A stretch of 34,463 nucleotides of DNA from a virus, in the IMG/VR virus record IMGVR_UViG_3300020419_000047, positions 1 through 34,463 of that record; one strand, written 5' to 3'. Both the position numbers and the translations under genes were made by a program. Shown piece by piece: positions 1-7,029 of the stretch; within the stretch, counting starts at the first letter, position 1; each line of letters opens with the position of its first letter. The notes below the pieces were generated by a model that ran no database searches, was not told the origin of the DNA, and worked only from the letters and a program-made list of their open reading frames with translations.

Positions 1-1
1 A

Positions 2-2407
2 GGTGTTATTGACGAAATAGGTGGCTTGTTATCAAAATTAGCAAGAAGGTCAACGTATAGTGAGAATCTTGCTGATTCAAGAGCTGTTATTTCTGATATA
101 GATAGTTATGATTTAATAGACAAAGCTACTATACTACTTACTCCTACTGCAACAAGTGATGCGTTAGTACACTCTGTAAAGACTTATACAGGTGATGATT
201 TTTTAACTTCTACTTGGACAGGTGCCACAGGAGGTTGGAGTGTTATTACCAATGGTGTTTCTTGTAGTGGTACAAACGGAACTATAAGGCAGAATATAGA
301 GATGACTGACTATCTTGGTCATAGATTTAGATTAACCTATACTTTATCTAACGTAACTGATAGCACGACACTTAATGCTAAATTTGGTGGTGGTAGTAAT
401 GTAGCTCTAACATCAACAAATGGCACTCATACTGTATATTTAACAAACGATGCTACTGTTGATAATTTTCAATTTACATCAGGTGGTGATTGGGCAGGTG
501 ATATAACCAACATATCATTAGTAGATGTATCATCAGACTTTGACTTCGATAGAGCAAGTAGTGCTACAAGAATAAACTCTAGTGGTTTAGTACAAGATAT
601 GCAGAGTATTACTGACCCTGAATTAGTACTTAATGGTGACTTTGAGGAGTTGGGTGATGAACTTGTAACTAATGGTACATTTGATACAGATAGCGATTGG
701 GCAAAAGGAGTAGGTGTTACTATATCAGATGGCAAAGCTCAATGTTTAAACACTACAACTTATAGTTTTTCATTAGAACAAAATTCAGGATTAACTGTTG
801 GTGGAACTTATTTAGTGAGCTATGAAATTTCAAACTATTCATCAGGCGATATAAGAGTAAGATTAGGTTCTAATTTGGGAACTACAAGAAACGCTGATGG
901 TTTTTATCAAGAATATATAGTAGCTCAAAGTTCTTTGGTTATATTTCAGACCGTTGGAACATCTTTTAGTGGCTCAATAGACAACGTATCAGTACAACAA
1001 GTAGACCCTAATAATAGGTGGAATTTAGGTACAGGTTGGAGTATAGAAGATGGTGTTGCTAGTTGTGATGGTACGCAAACATCTACTTCTAGTTTAACTC
1101 AATCAAATACATTTGATACACCACCACAAACTTTATCAAATACGTATAAAATTACTTTTGATTTAGTTGTTACAAATGGTTCTCTTACTGTATCTTCAGG
1201 TAGTCTTTCTCAGTCTTATACTTCGAGTGGTTCATATACTTTAATTGGTATACCTGCTACAGGTTCAGGAAATTTAAATTTTACAGCAGCTTCAAACTTT
1301 ATAGGTACAGTAGACAACGTATCAGTAAAAGACATTACATTTAGTACAGATGTAGATTTAGCTAGAATAAACTATGATAGTAATGGAGATAATGGTCATA
1401 TATTGTTAGAGCCTACTTCTACTAATCTTGTTACTTATAGTGAGGATTTTTCACAATCGTTTTGGAATAATACAAATGGCGAAGTAATATCTAATAATTT
1501 AGTTTCTGCTCCTGATGGCTCTATTTCTGCTCAAAAATGGAAAAGAATAGCGGGAACATATAATATGCTTAGACCTACTGTAAACATTACAGGCACTGAT
1601 AAAACTTTGTCAGTTTTTGTTAAAAACATAAGTGCAGATAATTTTTATTTGAGAGGTAGTTCTAGTTTTTACTTTTATAATTTTAGTTCACAAACAGTTA
1701 GTAATAGTAATTTGAAAGCAGAACAATATCCAAATGATTGGATTAGATTGTCTACTAGCGACACGAATGACAATTTCAAACAATTTGGTATAGGAGAAAG
1801 CGAAACAGATAGTACAGAACTGAACAATGAAGTATATATATGGGGCGCACAACTAGAAGCCTTACCCTACGCTACATCATACATACCAACACTAACAGGT
1901 AGTACAGTTACAAGAGCAATAGAAACACTAAATGGTAGTGGTAATACTAATTTAATAGAGTCTAGACAGGGTACTTTTTATGTCGATATAGCTGCCATAG
2001 CCCCTTCTACGTTAGCTCAAATATCTATAAGTTTAAGTGGTGGAAGTTCTAACGATAGAGTTCTTATATATTCAGGCTCAGGAGGTGGAGAGTGGAAGGC
2101 ACAATTTAGAAAAGATAATTCTTCATACGTTGTAATATCTAAAAGTGCTACAATATCAAATCAAGCTAAAATAGCTGCTGCTTGGGCATCAGGTAGGTAT
2201 GTTATGTTTATAGATGGAGTAAAAGCAACTGCTTATGGAACAGGCTCTGAAACAGAATCTACTACGTTTGATGGAGGCGATTTACAAAACGTACAGTTTT
2301 CTCCTGCTAAAGGTGTTTCAAGTAATCATTTCTACGGAAAAGTCAAAGCACTAGCAGTATTTAATGAGGCTTTAAGTGATACAGAATTACAAAATTTAAC
2401 AAGCTAA
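2..2407 (+). CDS. Receptor-binding tail fibre, 5'-truncated by the window edge
   Basis: The frame is open from base 2, so the real start lies outside the window or across the circular join; a TTG at 26 is only a fallback start. The protein is low-complexity and Ser/Thr/Asn/Gly-rich, without cysteine-rich or enzymatic motifs. It contains successive beta-sandwich-like modules. One ends near residue 165 (from the TTG). Two others end in the matching phrases GSIDNVSV and GTVDNVSV, near residues 325 and 435. A fourth runs from YSEDFSQSFW to QLEALPYATSYIPT. The last about 130 residues resemble a LamG/concanavalin-like domain. Multi-module carbohydrate-binding fibres of this kind serve host-surface recognition in phages; that role is inferred here. 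It overlaps the next gene by one base (TAATG). Confidence 0.75.
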   Translation, partial: GVIDEIGGLLSKLARRSTYSENLADSRAVISDIDSYDLIDKATILLTPTATSDALVHSVKTYTGDDFLTSTWTGATGGWSVITNGVSCSGTNGTIRQNIEMTDYLGHRFRLTYTLSNVTDSTTLNAKFGGGSNVALTSTNGTHTVYLTNDATVDNFQFTSGGDWAGDITNISLVDVSSDFDFDRASSATRINSSGLVQDMQSITDPELVLNGDFEELGDELVTNGTFDTDSDWAKGVGVTISDGKAQCLNTTTYSFSLEQNSGLTVGGTYLVSYEISNYSSGDIRVRLGSNLGTTRNADGFYQEYIVAQSSLVIFQTVGTSFSGSIDNVSVQQVDPNNRWNLGTGWSIEDGVASCDGTQTSTSSLTQSNTFDTPPQTLSNTYKITFDLVVTNGSLTVSSGSLSQSYTSSGSYTLIGIPATGSGNLNFTAASNFIGTVDNVSVKDITFSTDVDLARINYDSNGDNGHILLEPTSTNLVTYSEDFSQSFWNNTNGEVISNNLVSAPDGSISAQKWKRIAGTYNMLRPTVNITGTDKTLSVFVKNISADNFYLRGSSSFYFYNFSSQTVSNSNLKAEQYPNDWIRLSTSDTNDNFKQFGIGESETDSTELNNEVYIWGAQLEALPYATSYIPTLTGSTVTRAIETLNGSGNTNLIESRQGTFYVDIAAIAPSTLAQISISLSGGSSNDRVLIYSGSGGGEWKAQFRKDNSSYVVISKSATISNQAKIAAAWASGRYVMFIDGVKATAYGTGSETESTTFDGGDLQNVQFSPAKGVSSNHFYGKVKALAVFNEALSDTELQNLTS

Positions 2408-2772
2408 TGAATAAGATAGGTAAATACGAGTTTGATGATAGTGTACAAGCAGATAGCAAAATAAACGCTTTAGGTACAAGAACAACTGAATTAGGTGATG
2501 TAGTACCATCGCACAATCATTGTGTAGTTAGACTTGGCTATATTGTTTTAGAGCAAGGTGAGTATAACGAAAGTGGTGAGCAAACAAAAGCACCTGTACT
2601 ATCTGACAAATACCACGTAGATGTATTGTGGAAAGGCTTAGAGCCTGTTGATGCAGAAGCAGAGGTTTTGTCTTATGTAGAGCCTGATGGTTGGGAAGCA
2701 AATAGAATAGAGTTAGATAATAACGGGGTACACTCATTTATGGGATTAGATTACCAAGAATACAAATTCTAA
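2407..2772 (+). CDS. Small conserved-type phage protein, probably tail/fibre associated
   Basis: This 121-residue soluble protein has no signal peptide or membrane segment. It starts at an ATG that shares a base with the stop of the fibre gene and ends one base into the next ATG, so it is translationally coupled on both sides. The C-terminal half is acidic and aromatic (YVEPDGWEANRIELDNNG, GLDYQEYKF). I do not recognise a domain. The position directly after the receptor-binding fibre suggests a fibre chaperone or small structural component, but the sequence does not prove it. Confidence 0.7.
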   Translation: MNKIGKYEFDDSVQADSKINALGTRTTELGDVVPSHNHCVVRLGYIVLEQGEYNESGEQTKAPVLSDKYHVDVLWKGLEPVDAEAEVLSYVEPDGWEANRIELDNNGVHSFMGLDYQEYKF

Positions 2773-3023
2773 TGGCACGAACATCAGCAGCACAAGAAAT
2801 AGCACTTATGAAACAAAGAATGGACTCTATGGAGGATAAATTAGATAAGATGGATGATAAGTTAGATATGCTAACTAAGAATCTTCTTGACCCTGATAAA
2901 GGTGTAGTTTCTCGTGTAAACAAAAATACCTCAGCTAGAGTTACTATGCAGAAAGCATTATGGGGATTATGGACTATTGTAATCGGCTCATTGGTAGCAT
3001 TTTTCTTTACTAAGAATGGCTAA
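2772..3023 (+). CDS. Coiled-coil plus single-TM protein, holin-accessory type (XhlA-like architecture)
   Basis: The 83-residue protein has a heptad-like charged coiled coil at residues 8-40 (repeated MEDKLDKMDDKLDML) and one C-terminal membrane helix at about 63-79 (LWGLWTIVIGSLVAFFF) followed by a short positive tail. This matches the architecture of haemolysin XhlA-type proteins, which act with holins and endolysins. Its location just upstream of a lysin and a 3TM holin supports a lysis role. The family assignment rests on architecture only. Confidence 0.7.
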   Translation: MARTSAAQEIALMKQRMDSMEDKLDKMDDKLDMLTKNLLDPDKGVVSRVNKNTSARVTMQKALWGLWTIVIGSLVAFFFTKNG

Positions 3024-3147
3024 GGGTATATCATTTACATTTAGAGCATCTCCTAAAGTAAAAAGAAAGGGAATACACGCTAAGACAAAAAGCAGAACAA
3101 AAGGCGGTAAACAATATAAAAAGAAATACAATGGGCAAGGAAGATAA
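3016..3147 (+). CDS. Very basic 43-aa protein
   Basis: ATG at 3016 overlaps the stop region of the preceding gene and the frame runs to TAA at 3145-3147. The product begins MAKGISFTFRASPKVKRKG and ends KKKYNGQGR; about a third of residues are Lys or Arg, with almost no acidic residues. The strong composition, the coupled overlap on both sides and resemblance to small MAKG..FTFRA proteins that I recall from flavobacterial phages support it as real. Function unknown; nucleic-acid or envelope binding is possible given the charge. Confidence 0.65.
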   Translation: MAKGISFTFRASPKVKRKGIHAKTKSRTKGGKQYKKKYNGQGR

Positions 3148-3337
3148 AGAATACTGTAAATGTTTTAAATGGGAATCTTGTAAATGCTGTGAAACTGCTG
3201 AAACTGCTGAAACTGCTGAAACTGCTGAAACTGCTGAACATACAGGTTTTGATGCTTGGGTAGAAGATATGGAAGAACAAGAACAACCTACCTGCGACAT
3301 AGAGAATCAAGAAGATTGCGAGAATTGTGGTAGCTGA
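3131..3337 (+). CDS. Cys-rich acidic protein with a Glu-Thr-Ala repeat
   Basis: The 68-residue protein has an N-terminal Cys cluster (CKCFKWESCKCC, residues 9-20), then five exact Glu-Thr-Ala repeats encoded by a tandem 9-bp repeat GAAACTGCT with one diverged sixth unit, then an acidic tail with three more Cys (CDIENQEDCENCGS). It overlaps the basic protein upstream by 17 bases and ends on the first base of the lysin ATG. The cysteine pattern could bind a metal, but no known domain is recognised. The repeat length could vary by slippage. Confidence 0.6.
   Translation: MGKEDKEYCKCFKWESCKCCETAETAETAETAETAEHTGFDAWVEDMEEQEQPTCDIENQEDCENCGS
3183..3239 (+). repeat. Tandem 9-bp repeat GAAACTGCT
   Basis: Five consecutive identical copies of GAAACTGCT occur inside the Cys-rich gene and encode Glu-Thr-Ala. 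The same core reappears at the lysin start (3338) and four times in the intergenic region 11955-12029. Confidence 0.9.
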
Positions 3338-3819
3338 TGAAACTGCTGTGCTTACGATATAACCTTGCCTTAGATAGTACTAACGGTATGTTATTCTATG
3401 AGGGCTTTGCAGGATATGACTTTCTTTGCTATACACTAGAAGATGAGTATAGGAGAGATAAGGTCAAAGGCGAAACAATGATACCTTATGGAGTGTACGA
3501 AATAAAGTATAGAAAAGAGGGTGGCTTTCATAACAGATATTCTGAGAGGTTTGGAGATTTACATCGTGGTATGTTGCATATCACTAATGTTCCTAACTTT
3601 GAGCATATTCTCATACATTGCGGTAATACTGATGAACATACTAGTGGGTGTTTACTCGTTGGCGATTCGCAAGAAAACAACAACTTAGTTTCTGATGGAT
3701 TTATAGGTAAATCTACACAGGCATACAAAAGACTTTACAAAATGGTTGCTGATGAACTTGATTTAGGTCATAGAGTAATTATTGAATATAAACACATTAA
3801 TGATTTAATGGAAGTTTAA
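3337..3819 (+). CDS. DUF5675-family protein, probable lysin
   Basis: The 160-residue protein has the DUF5675 pattern: an N-terminal beta region (residues 1-35), IPYGVYEIKYR at 49-59, GMLHITNVPNFEHILIHCGN at 78-97, and HTSGCLLVG at 101-109, with conserved His94 and Cys105. The His...Gly-Cys layout resembles L,D-transpeptidase-like folds, and the family is commonly found in phage lysis modules. No signal peptide is visible, so export would need a holin, and a 3TM holin follows at once. Peptidoglycan cleavage is inferred, not shown. Start overlaps the previous stop by one base. Confidence 0.7.
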   Translation: MKLLCLRYNLALDSTNGMLFYEGFAGYDFLCYTLEDEYRRDKVKGETMIPYGVYEIKYRKEGGFHNRYSERFGDLHRGMLHITNVPNFEHILIHCGNTDEHTSGCLLVGDSQENNNLVSDGFIGKSTQAYKRLYKMVADELDLGHRVIIEYKHINDLMEV

Positions 3820-3900
3820 CCCTTGCCAAAGGGTTCACAAAGGGTAGTTTATACCCTATATAATAAAGCTAAAGCTATAAATAAAGATAAAGATAAAGAT
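3818..3900 (+). repeat. Hairpin plus AAAGAT/AAAGCT module, copy A
   Basis: Immediately after the lysin stop, AACCCTT (3818-3824) pairs with AAGGGTT (3829-3835). A second hairpin AGGGTA-GTTTA-TACCCT spans 3841-3857, followed by ATAATAAAGCT and hexamer repeats of AAAGCT and AAAGAT to 3900, directly before the holin ATG. Related modules are at 8032-8096 and 14065-14130. Read in the holin frame the module would encode KGSQRVVYTLYNKAK..KDKDKD, like the repeat inside the replication gene. Confidence 0.8.
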
Positions 3901-4290
3901 ATGAGTATATTGAGAAAAATATTTAGTAGTGGAGCAAAGGACTTAGTAGATAGTGTTGGAAATGCTATTGATAAGATACATACCTCAGCAGAAGAAAAAG
4001 AACTTGTAAAGAACGAGATAAACAAAGCTATCTATGAGTTTGAAAAGAATATGCAGGTAGAGGTAACTAAGCGTTGGGAAGCTGATATGAATGGTAATTG
4101 GCTGTCTAAATCCATACGACCATTGTCACTAGCTTTCCTGTTGTTTGTGCTTACCATATTTACACTAATTGACTTTGGATATGTAGATATGGACATCAAA
4201 GATTCTTGGATTGACCTATGGCAACTATTAGCCATCACTGCCTTTGGTGCATACTTTGGAGGAAGGTCTTACGAAAAAATTAGGAAATAA
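3901..4290 (+). CDS. Holin, 3TM superfamily
   Basis: The frame is open from TTG 3823, but the first 26 residues of that extension are the repeat module, so ATG 3901 (MSILRKIFSSG) is the likely start, giving 129 residues. The N-terminal half is an amphipathic, charged helix region, followed by NWLSKSIRPLSLAFLLFVLT and a second hydrophobic segment at LWQLLAITAFGAYFGGRSYE. This matches the phage holin family of 3TMs. It would permeabilise the inner membrane to release the DUF5675 lysin. It is the last gene before the terminator region at 4368-4400. Confidence 0.8.
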   Translation: MSILRKIFSSGAKDLVDSVGNAIDKIHTSAEEKELVKNEINKAIYEFEKNMQVEVTKRWEADMNGNWLSKSIRPLSLAFLLFVLTIFTLIDFGYVDMDIKDSWIDLWQLLAITAFGAYFGGRSYEKIRK

Positions 4291-4313
4291 CTTTTAACTT
4301 ACTTCTTTTTTAC

Positions 4314-4321
4314 TATATTTG
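4314..4321 (+). promoter_or_regulatory. Possible promoter -7 box, TATATTTG
   Basis: This is an exact match to the Bacteroidetes TAnnTTTG element, in a context (TTTTTTACTATATTTGC) nearly identical to the promoter at 4414. The -33 TTTG is not seen at the expected distance, so it is weaker than the others. Confidence 0.4.
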
Positions 4322-4327
4322 CACATA

Positions 4328-4400
4328 CGTCTGTATGATGTGATTAAGTTTTGTTTTAGTTTTCAAGTGGGGTGCTTCTCGGCACTCCATTTGTTTTTTT
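4328..4400 (+). ncRNA. Candidate small RNA between promoter and terminator
   Basis: A transcript from the -7 box at 4314-4321 would start near 4328 and end at the terminator near 4400, about 73 nt. The interval has no credible ORF: the ATGs near 4335 meet TGA at once. A start-proximal region followed by an intrinsic terminator is a common sRNA layout. The alternative is that the terminator simply ends the lysis operon and the TATATTTG is chance. Confidence 0.3.
4368..4400 (+). terminator. Intrinsic terminator after the lysis genes
   Basis: TGGGGTGC (4368-4375) pairs with GCACTCCA (4382-4389), with one G-U pair and loop TTCTCG, followed by TTTGTTTTTTT. The T tract contains the -33 TTTG of the next promoter. 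Confidence 0.85.
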
Positions 4401-4421
4401 GTATATTTTTTACTATAATTG
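4390..4421 (+). promoter_or_regulatory. Promoter for the phosphoesterase gene
   Basis: TTTG (4390-4393), 20 bases, then TATAATTG (4414-4421), one mismatch from TAnnTTTG. Transcription would begin only about 9 bases before the ATG at 4437. Confidence 0.65.
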
Positions 4422-4436
4422 CAAAAACATACATAT

Positions 4437-5201
4437 ATGAAACAATACAGACCTAGACTAACCGAATCAGAGTACGACATCATACAAAAGATGAGAGAAA
4501 AAGAAACTCGTAACGTACTTATCGTAGGAGATTTACACGCTCCATTTATCAAAGGACAATGTAACGATGGTGGCTCATACCTAGAGCATTGCTTAGAAGT
4601 CTATGAAAAGAATAACTGCAACGATGTAATCTTCATCGGAGATTTAATTGACTCACATTTTTCTTCATTCCACGAAACACACCCTGATGGATTTGGTGCA
4701 GGAGAAGAACTAGATAGAGCTATCAGTCAGTTACAACCTTGGCACGAAGCATTCCCTAATGCAAGGGTATGTATTGGCAACCACGATGCTATAATATCTC
4801 GTAAGGCGGTAGCTATGGGAATATCACAAAGATGGCTTAAAGACCTTTCAGAAGCCTTACAAGTGCCTACTTGGACATTTGATGATAGCTTTGAGCAAGA
4901 TGGTGTTATCTATACTCACGGAACAGGTAGTAGTGGAGCAAGAGGTGCGCACAACAGAATGGTAAATTGGGGTAAATCAGTAGTGCAGGGTCATATCCAT
5001 ACGGAATGTTCTGTATCTTGGCATTGCACTAAGACTGCTAGACACTTTGCTATGCAGGTAGGTTGTGGTGTAACTAACACAAATCAGTATGCACTCGCAT
5101 ATGCTAAGAACTTTACTAAGCGTTCTATAATTGCTTGTGGTGTTGTTTTAGACAACGGAACACTACCAATTACTTACCCAATGCACTTGGGAGAAGAATA
5201 A
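4437..5201 (+). CDS. Calcineurin-like metallophosphoesterase
   Basis: The 254-residue protein carries the full metallophosphoesterase motif set: GDLH (31-34), GDLID (68-72), GNHD (114-117), His161 in IYTHG, and GHIH (185-188). These residues hold a two-metal centre that hydrolyses phosphomono- or diesters; the substrate cannot be read from sequence. The frame extends to TTG 4419, but that codon is part of the -7 box, so ATG 4437 is preferred. It is a single-gene unit between its own promoter and the next promoter at 5250. Phage homologues have been suggested to process nucleotides or nucleic-acid ends; here that is open. Confidence 0.85.
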   Translation: MKQYRPRLTESEYDIIQKMREKETRNVLIVGDLHAPFIKGQCNDGGSYLEHCLEVYEKNNCNDVIFIGDLIDSHFSSFHETHPDGFGAGEELDRAISQLQPWHEAFPNARVCIGNHDAIISRKAVAMGISQRWLKDLSEALQVPTWTFDDSFEQDGVIYTHGTGSSGARGAHNRMVNWGKSVVQGHIHTECSVSWHCTKTARHFAMQVGCGVTNTNQYALAYAKNFTKRSIIACGVVLDNGTLPITYPMHLGEE

Positions 5202-5249
5202 TCTGCACTCTAGTACAGCATAATTTTTTTACATTTTTTTCTATTTTTG

Positions 5250-5280
5250 TTTGGTAGTTAGAAAATATTTCGTACCTTTG
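5250..5280 (+). promoter_or_regulatory. Promoter of the replication operon
   Basis: TTTG (5250-5253), 19 bases, then TACCTTTG (5273-5280), a full match to TTTG-N19-TAnnTTTG. The leader that follows (GTATTAATCAAACAAAAC) is shared with the promoter at 8950-8980. Confidence 0.85.
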
Positions 5281-5307
5281 CCGAAGTATTAATCAAACAA
5301 AACTATT

Positions 5308-5541
5308 ATGTCAGAAATTAAAGTTCAAAAAGTTAAACTAGGAGATGTAAGCTTTATGATAGACACGCAAATAAAAGAAATTTGTAGTCTTATAAAAGAC
5401 TCCTACCTACAAGAAGCAGATATGCTTTCAGAAGATAATAACCTAGACGCAGAGTTCTGTCGTGGAAAAGCGTTTGCATACGACTATGCAATCAAATCAT
5501 TATCAATATTACAATCACAAATGAATAACCTTTTAAAATAA
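5308..5541 (+). CDS. Small acidic protein, first gene of the replication operon
   Basis: The 77-residue product (MSEIKVQKVKLGDVSFM...) is largely helical in appearance, with no recognised domain. It is the first gene behind the strong promoter at 5250-5280 and its 27-base A-rich leader. The start region, TATTATGTCAGAAATTAAA, is repeated exactly at the next gene. A role in DNA metabolism is suggested only by operon membership. Confidence 0.75.
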   Translation: MSEIKVQKVKLGDVSFMIDTQIKEICSLIKDSYLQEADMLSEDNNLDAEFCRGKAFAYDYAIKSLSILQSQMNNLLK

Positions 5542-5546
5542 TTATT

Positions 5547-5942
5547 ATGTCAGAAATTAAAACAGAAACTAAGAAAGAAAGTTTACGCAGACTATTCACA
5601 GAGAATGGTCTAGTACAGGAAGATGTGTATAAAGATAAACGAGGGTTTGTTATTATCACACGAACAGGAATTGACAAGATTATCAGCAACAGAGGAATTA
5701 AGATTGCTTATGAGCCAATCATTATGGAACGAGAGTGGGTTGTGCTTAGATGTGTTGCAGAGATGTCAGAGAATCAACGCAGAGTAGAATCTTTTGGCGA
5801 ATGTTCTAAAGAAAACACTATGGGTCTTGCAGGTAAGTTTCCTGTGGCTATGGCAGAGAAACGTGCTAAGTCAAGAGCAGTACTAATGCTTACAGGATTC
5901 TATGAGCAAGGAGTTTATGGTCAAGATGAAATGGCTGACTAA
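5547..5942 (+). CDS. Possible single-strand annealing/recombination protein
   Basis: The 131-residue protein has MGLAGKFPVAMAEKRAKSRA followed by VLMLTGFYEQGVYGQDEMAD. The pattern of a Gly-rich loop, then an EKRAKSRAV helix and a terminal GxDE resembles the C-terminal part of ERF/Rad52-like phage annealing proteins, which catalyse strand annealing in recombination-dependent replication. The N-terminal half (residues 18-75) looks like a mixed alpha/beta core. The match is by motif shape only, so the assignment is tentative. It ends one base into the next ATG. Confidence 0.5.
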   Translation: MSEIKTETKKESLRRLFTENGLVQEDVYKDKRGFVIITRTGIDKIISNRGIKIAYEPIIMEREWVVLRCVAEMSENQRRVESFGECSKENTMGLAGKFPVAMAEKRAKSRAVLMLTGFYEQGVYGQDEMAD

Positions 5943-6178
5943 TGGATTGGATAGATGAAATACTTGCTAGTGAACCTATCAGTAACACGCAGATAGCAGT
6001 TATTGAGGGTTTGCTAACAAGCGTTCCCTATGAACAAGACGAGATTAGAGATATAGAAAACGGTCTTTTACACCTAACCTATGAAGAGGCGTACGAGTTA
6101 ATCGGTAAGCTAAAGGAAGATTACATACCAAAAGACCCTAGAGAACAATTTAATAAAATCACAAATAGATGGCAATAA
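5942..6178 (+). CDS. Small acidic protein coupled to the annealing-type protein
   Basis: The 78-residue acidic protein starts on the last base of the preceding stop (TAATG) and overlaps the next gene by 10 bases. A segment around residues 50-65 (YEEAYELIGKLKEDYIPKDP) resembles short helical tails fused to annealing or SSB-like proteins in other phages. No firm domain. Tight coupling suggests it works with the upstream protein. Confidence 0.65.
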   Translation: MDWIDEILASEPISNTQIAVIEGLLTSVPYEQDEIRDIENGLLHLTYEEAYELIGKLKEDYIPKDPREQFNKITNRWQ

Positions 6179-6375
6179 AAAAACACGCAATGACTAAAGA
6201 GGGTGCAATACTCTCAATCACAAGAAATCAGATAGGCAAACTTTCTGACGGCAAGAAGCCGATAGGAATATTAAAATCTTTCATAGATATGTATATGAAA
6301 GAGCCTAATGACAGAATAAAAGAAACCTACAAGGTAGAGTTTGGAATAGAATTAGAAATCGTAGAATATAAATAA
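6169..6375 (+). CDS. Hypothetical basic protein
   Basis: The 68-residue protein (MAIKKHAMTKEGAILSITRN...) overlaps the previous gene by 10 bases and ends two bases before the next ATG. It is mixed-charge and lacks membrane segments. I do not recognise it. Its place in the middle of the replication operon is its only functional hint. Confidence 0.65.
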   Translation: MAIKKHAMTKEGAILSITRNQIGKLSDGKKPIGILKSFIDMYMKEPNDRIKETYKVEFGIELEIVEYK

Positions 6376-6377
6376 TT

Positions 6378-6614
6378 ATGACAAAGATAGCGAATAATGA
6401 ATTTCACAAATTAGTGAGAGTAACAGGAATGACTAAGCGTAGGTTTAGCGAAGTAACAGGCTTGAAGGGAACAAGTATAGATAAGTATCTGCAAGACCCT
6501 ACAATGCTGAGGCTCAAGCACTTACAACTACTAGCTGATGCTGAAGAGTTTAAGAGTCAAGAACTTGGAGATGTTGAACTATTAAATATGATAAATCAAG
6601 ATGACAAGTTATAG
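6378..6614 (+). CDS. Small HTH protein, Cro/repressor-like
   Basis: The 78-residue protein contains a helix-turn-helix at about residues 18-36: MTKRRFSEVTGLKGTSIDKY, with the turn at TGLKG. The size and layout match phage Cro-like regulators. It overlaps the next gene by 14 bases. Being embedded in the replication operon, it could tune early transcription. No operator is proven, though the AAGGGT hairpin modules are candidates. Confidence 0.6.
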   Translation: MTKIANNEFHKLVRVTGMTKRRFSEVTGLKGTSIDKYLQDPTMLRLKHLQLLADAEEFKSQELGDVELLNMINQDDKL

Positions 6615-7029
6615 AGAAGAGATTTTAAAGAAAGCTGTTTGCAAATATTATAATGTAACAGAAAAAGAATTGCACTCCAACACTAGGAGAGCAGAAGTTG
6701 TTGGAGCTAGAAGAATGTTCTACTATATGGCTAGAAAACATTTCGACCAAACTTACAAGTCAATAGGCAGGAAGTTTAATCAAGACCACGCAACAGTAAT
6801 ATTTCACGAAAAGAAATTAGCAGACTTTTTAACTTTTGATAAAAACGAAATAAGAAGGTATATTAAAGTTAGAGATATGGTCTTTGATGAAGTAACATTT
6901 ATCAATATAAAAGACGAGATGGACACTTTATTAAGAGATAAACTTCTTATAGATGATAGATTATCAGAAATTAAAAATGAGTTAACAGCAATTAGTAATC
7001 AAAACAATTTTAACTATTATGGAAATTAA
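6601..7029 (+). CDS. DnaA domain IV-like DNA-binding protein
   Basis: The 142-residue protein has a near-complete DnaA C-terminal (domain IV) signature. Basic residues lie at 29-38 (RRAEVVGARR), then MFYYMARKHFDQTYKSIGRK at 39-58, and the DnaA-box-reading DHATV at 62-66. The AAA+ and domain I parts are missing. Residues 75-142 form a charged, probably coiled tail. Stand-alone domain IV proteins occur in Bacteroidetes phages. It could bind DnaA boxes at the phage origin (candidate at 12068-12092) or compete with host DnaA. It overlaps the next start by 11 bases. Confidence 0.8.
   Translation: MTSYREEILKKAVCKYYNVTEKELHSNTRRAEVVGARRMFYYMARKHFDQTYKSIGRKFNQDHATVIFHEKKLADFLTFDKNEIRRYIKVRDMVFDEVTFINIKDEMDTLLRDKLLIDDRLSEIKNELTAISNQNNFNYYGN

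Noticed and set aside
3183-3239. CRISPR-like array
   Set aside because: The repeats are directly adjacent 9-mers in a reading frame, without spacers.
3031-3310. Minus-strand ORFs with Ser-Phe or Val-Ser-Ala repeats
   Set aside because: They are the antisense of the GAAACTGCT tandem repeat and have no promoter or neighbours on that strand.
5201-5235. Possible terminator after the phosphoesterase gene
   Set aside because: Only a weak bulged TGC..GCA stem precedes the T-rich stretch; too poor to call.
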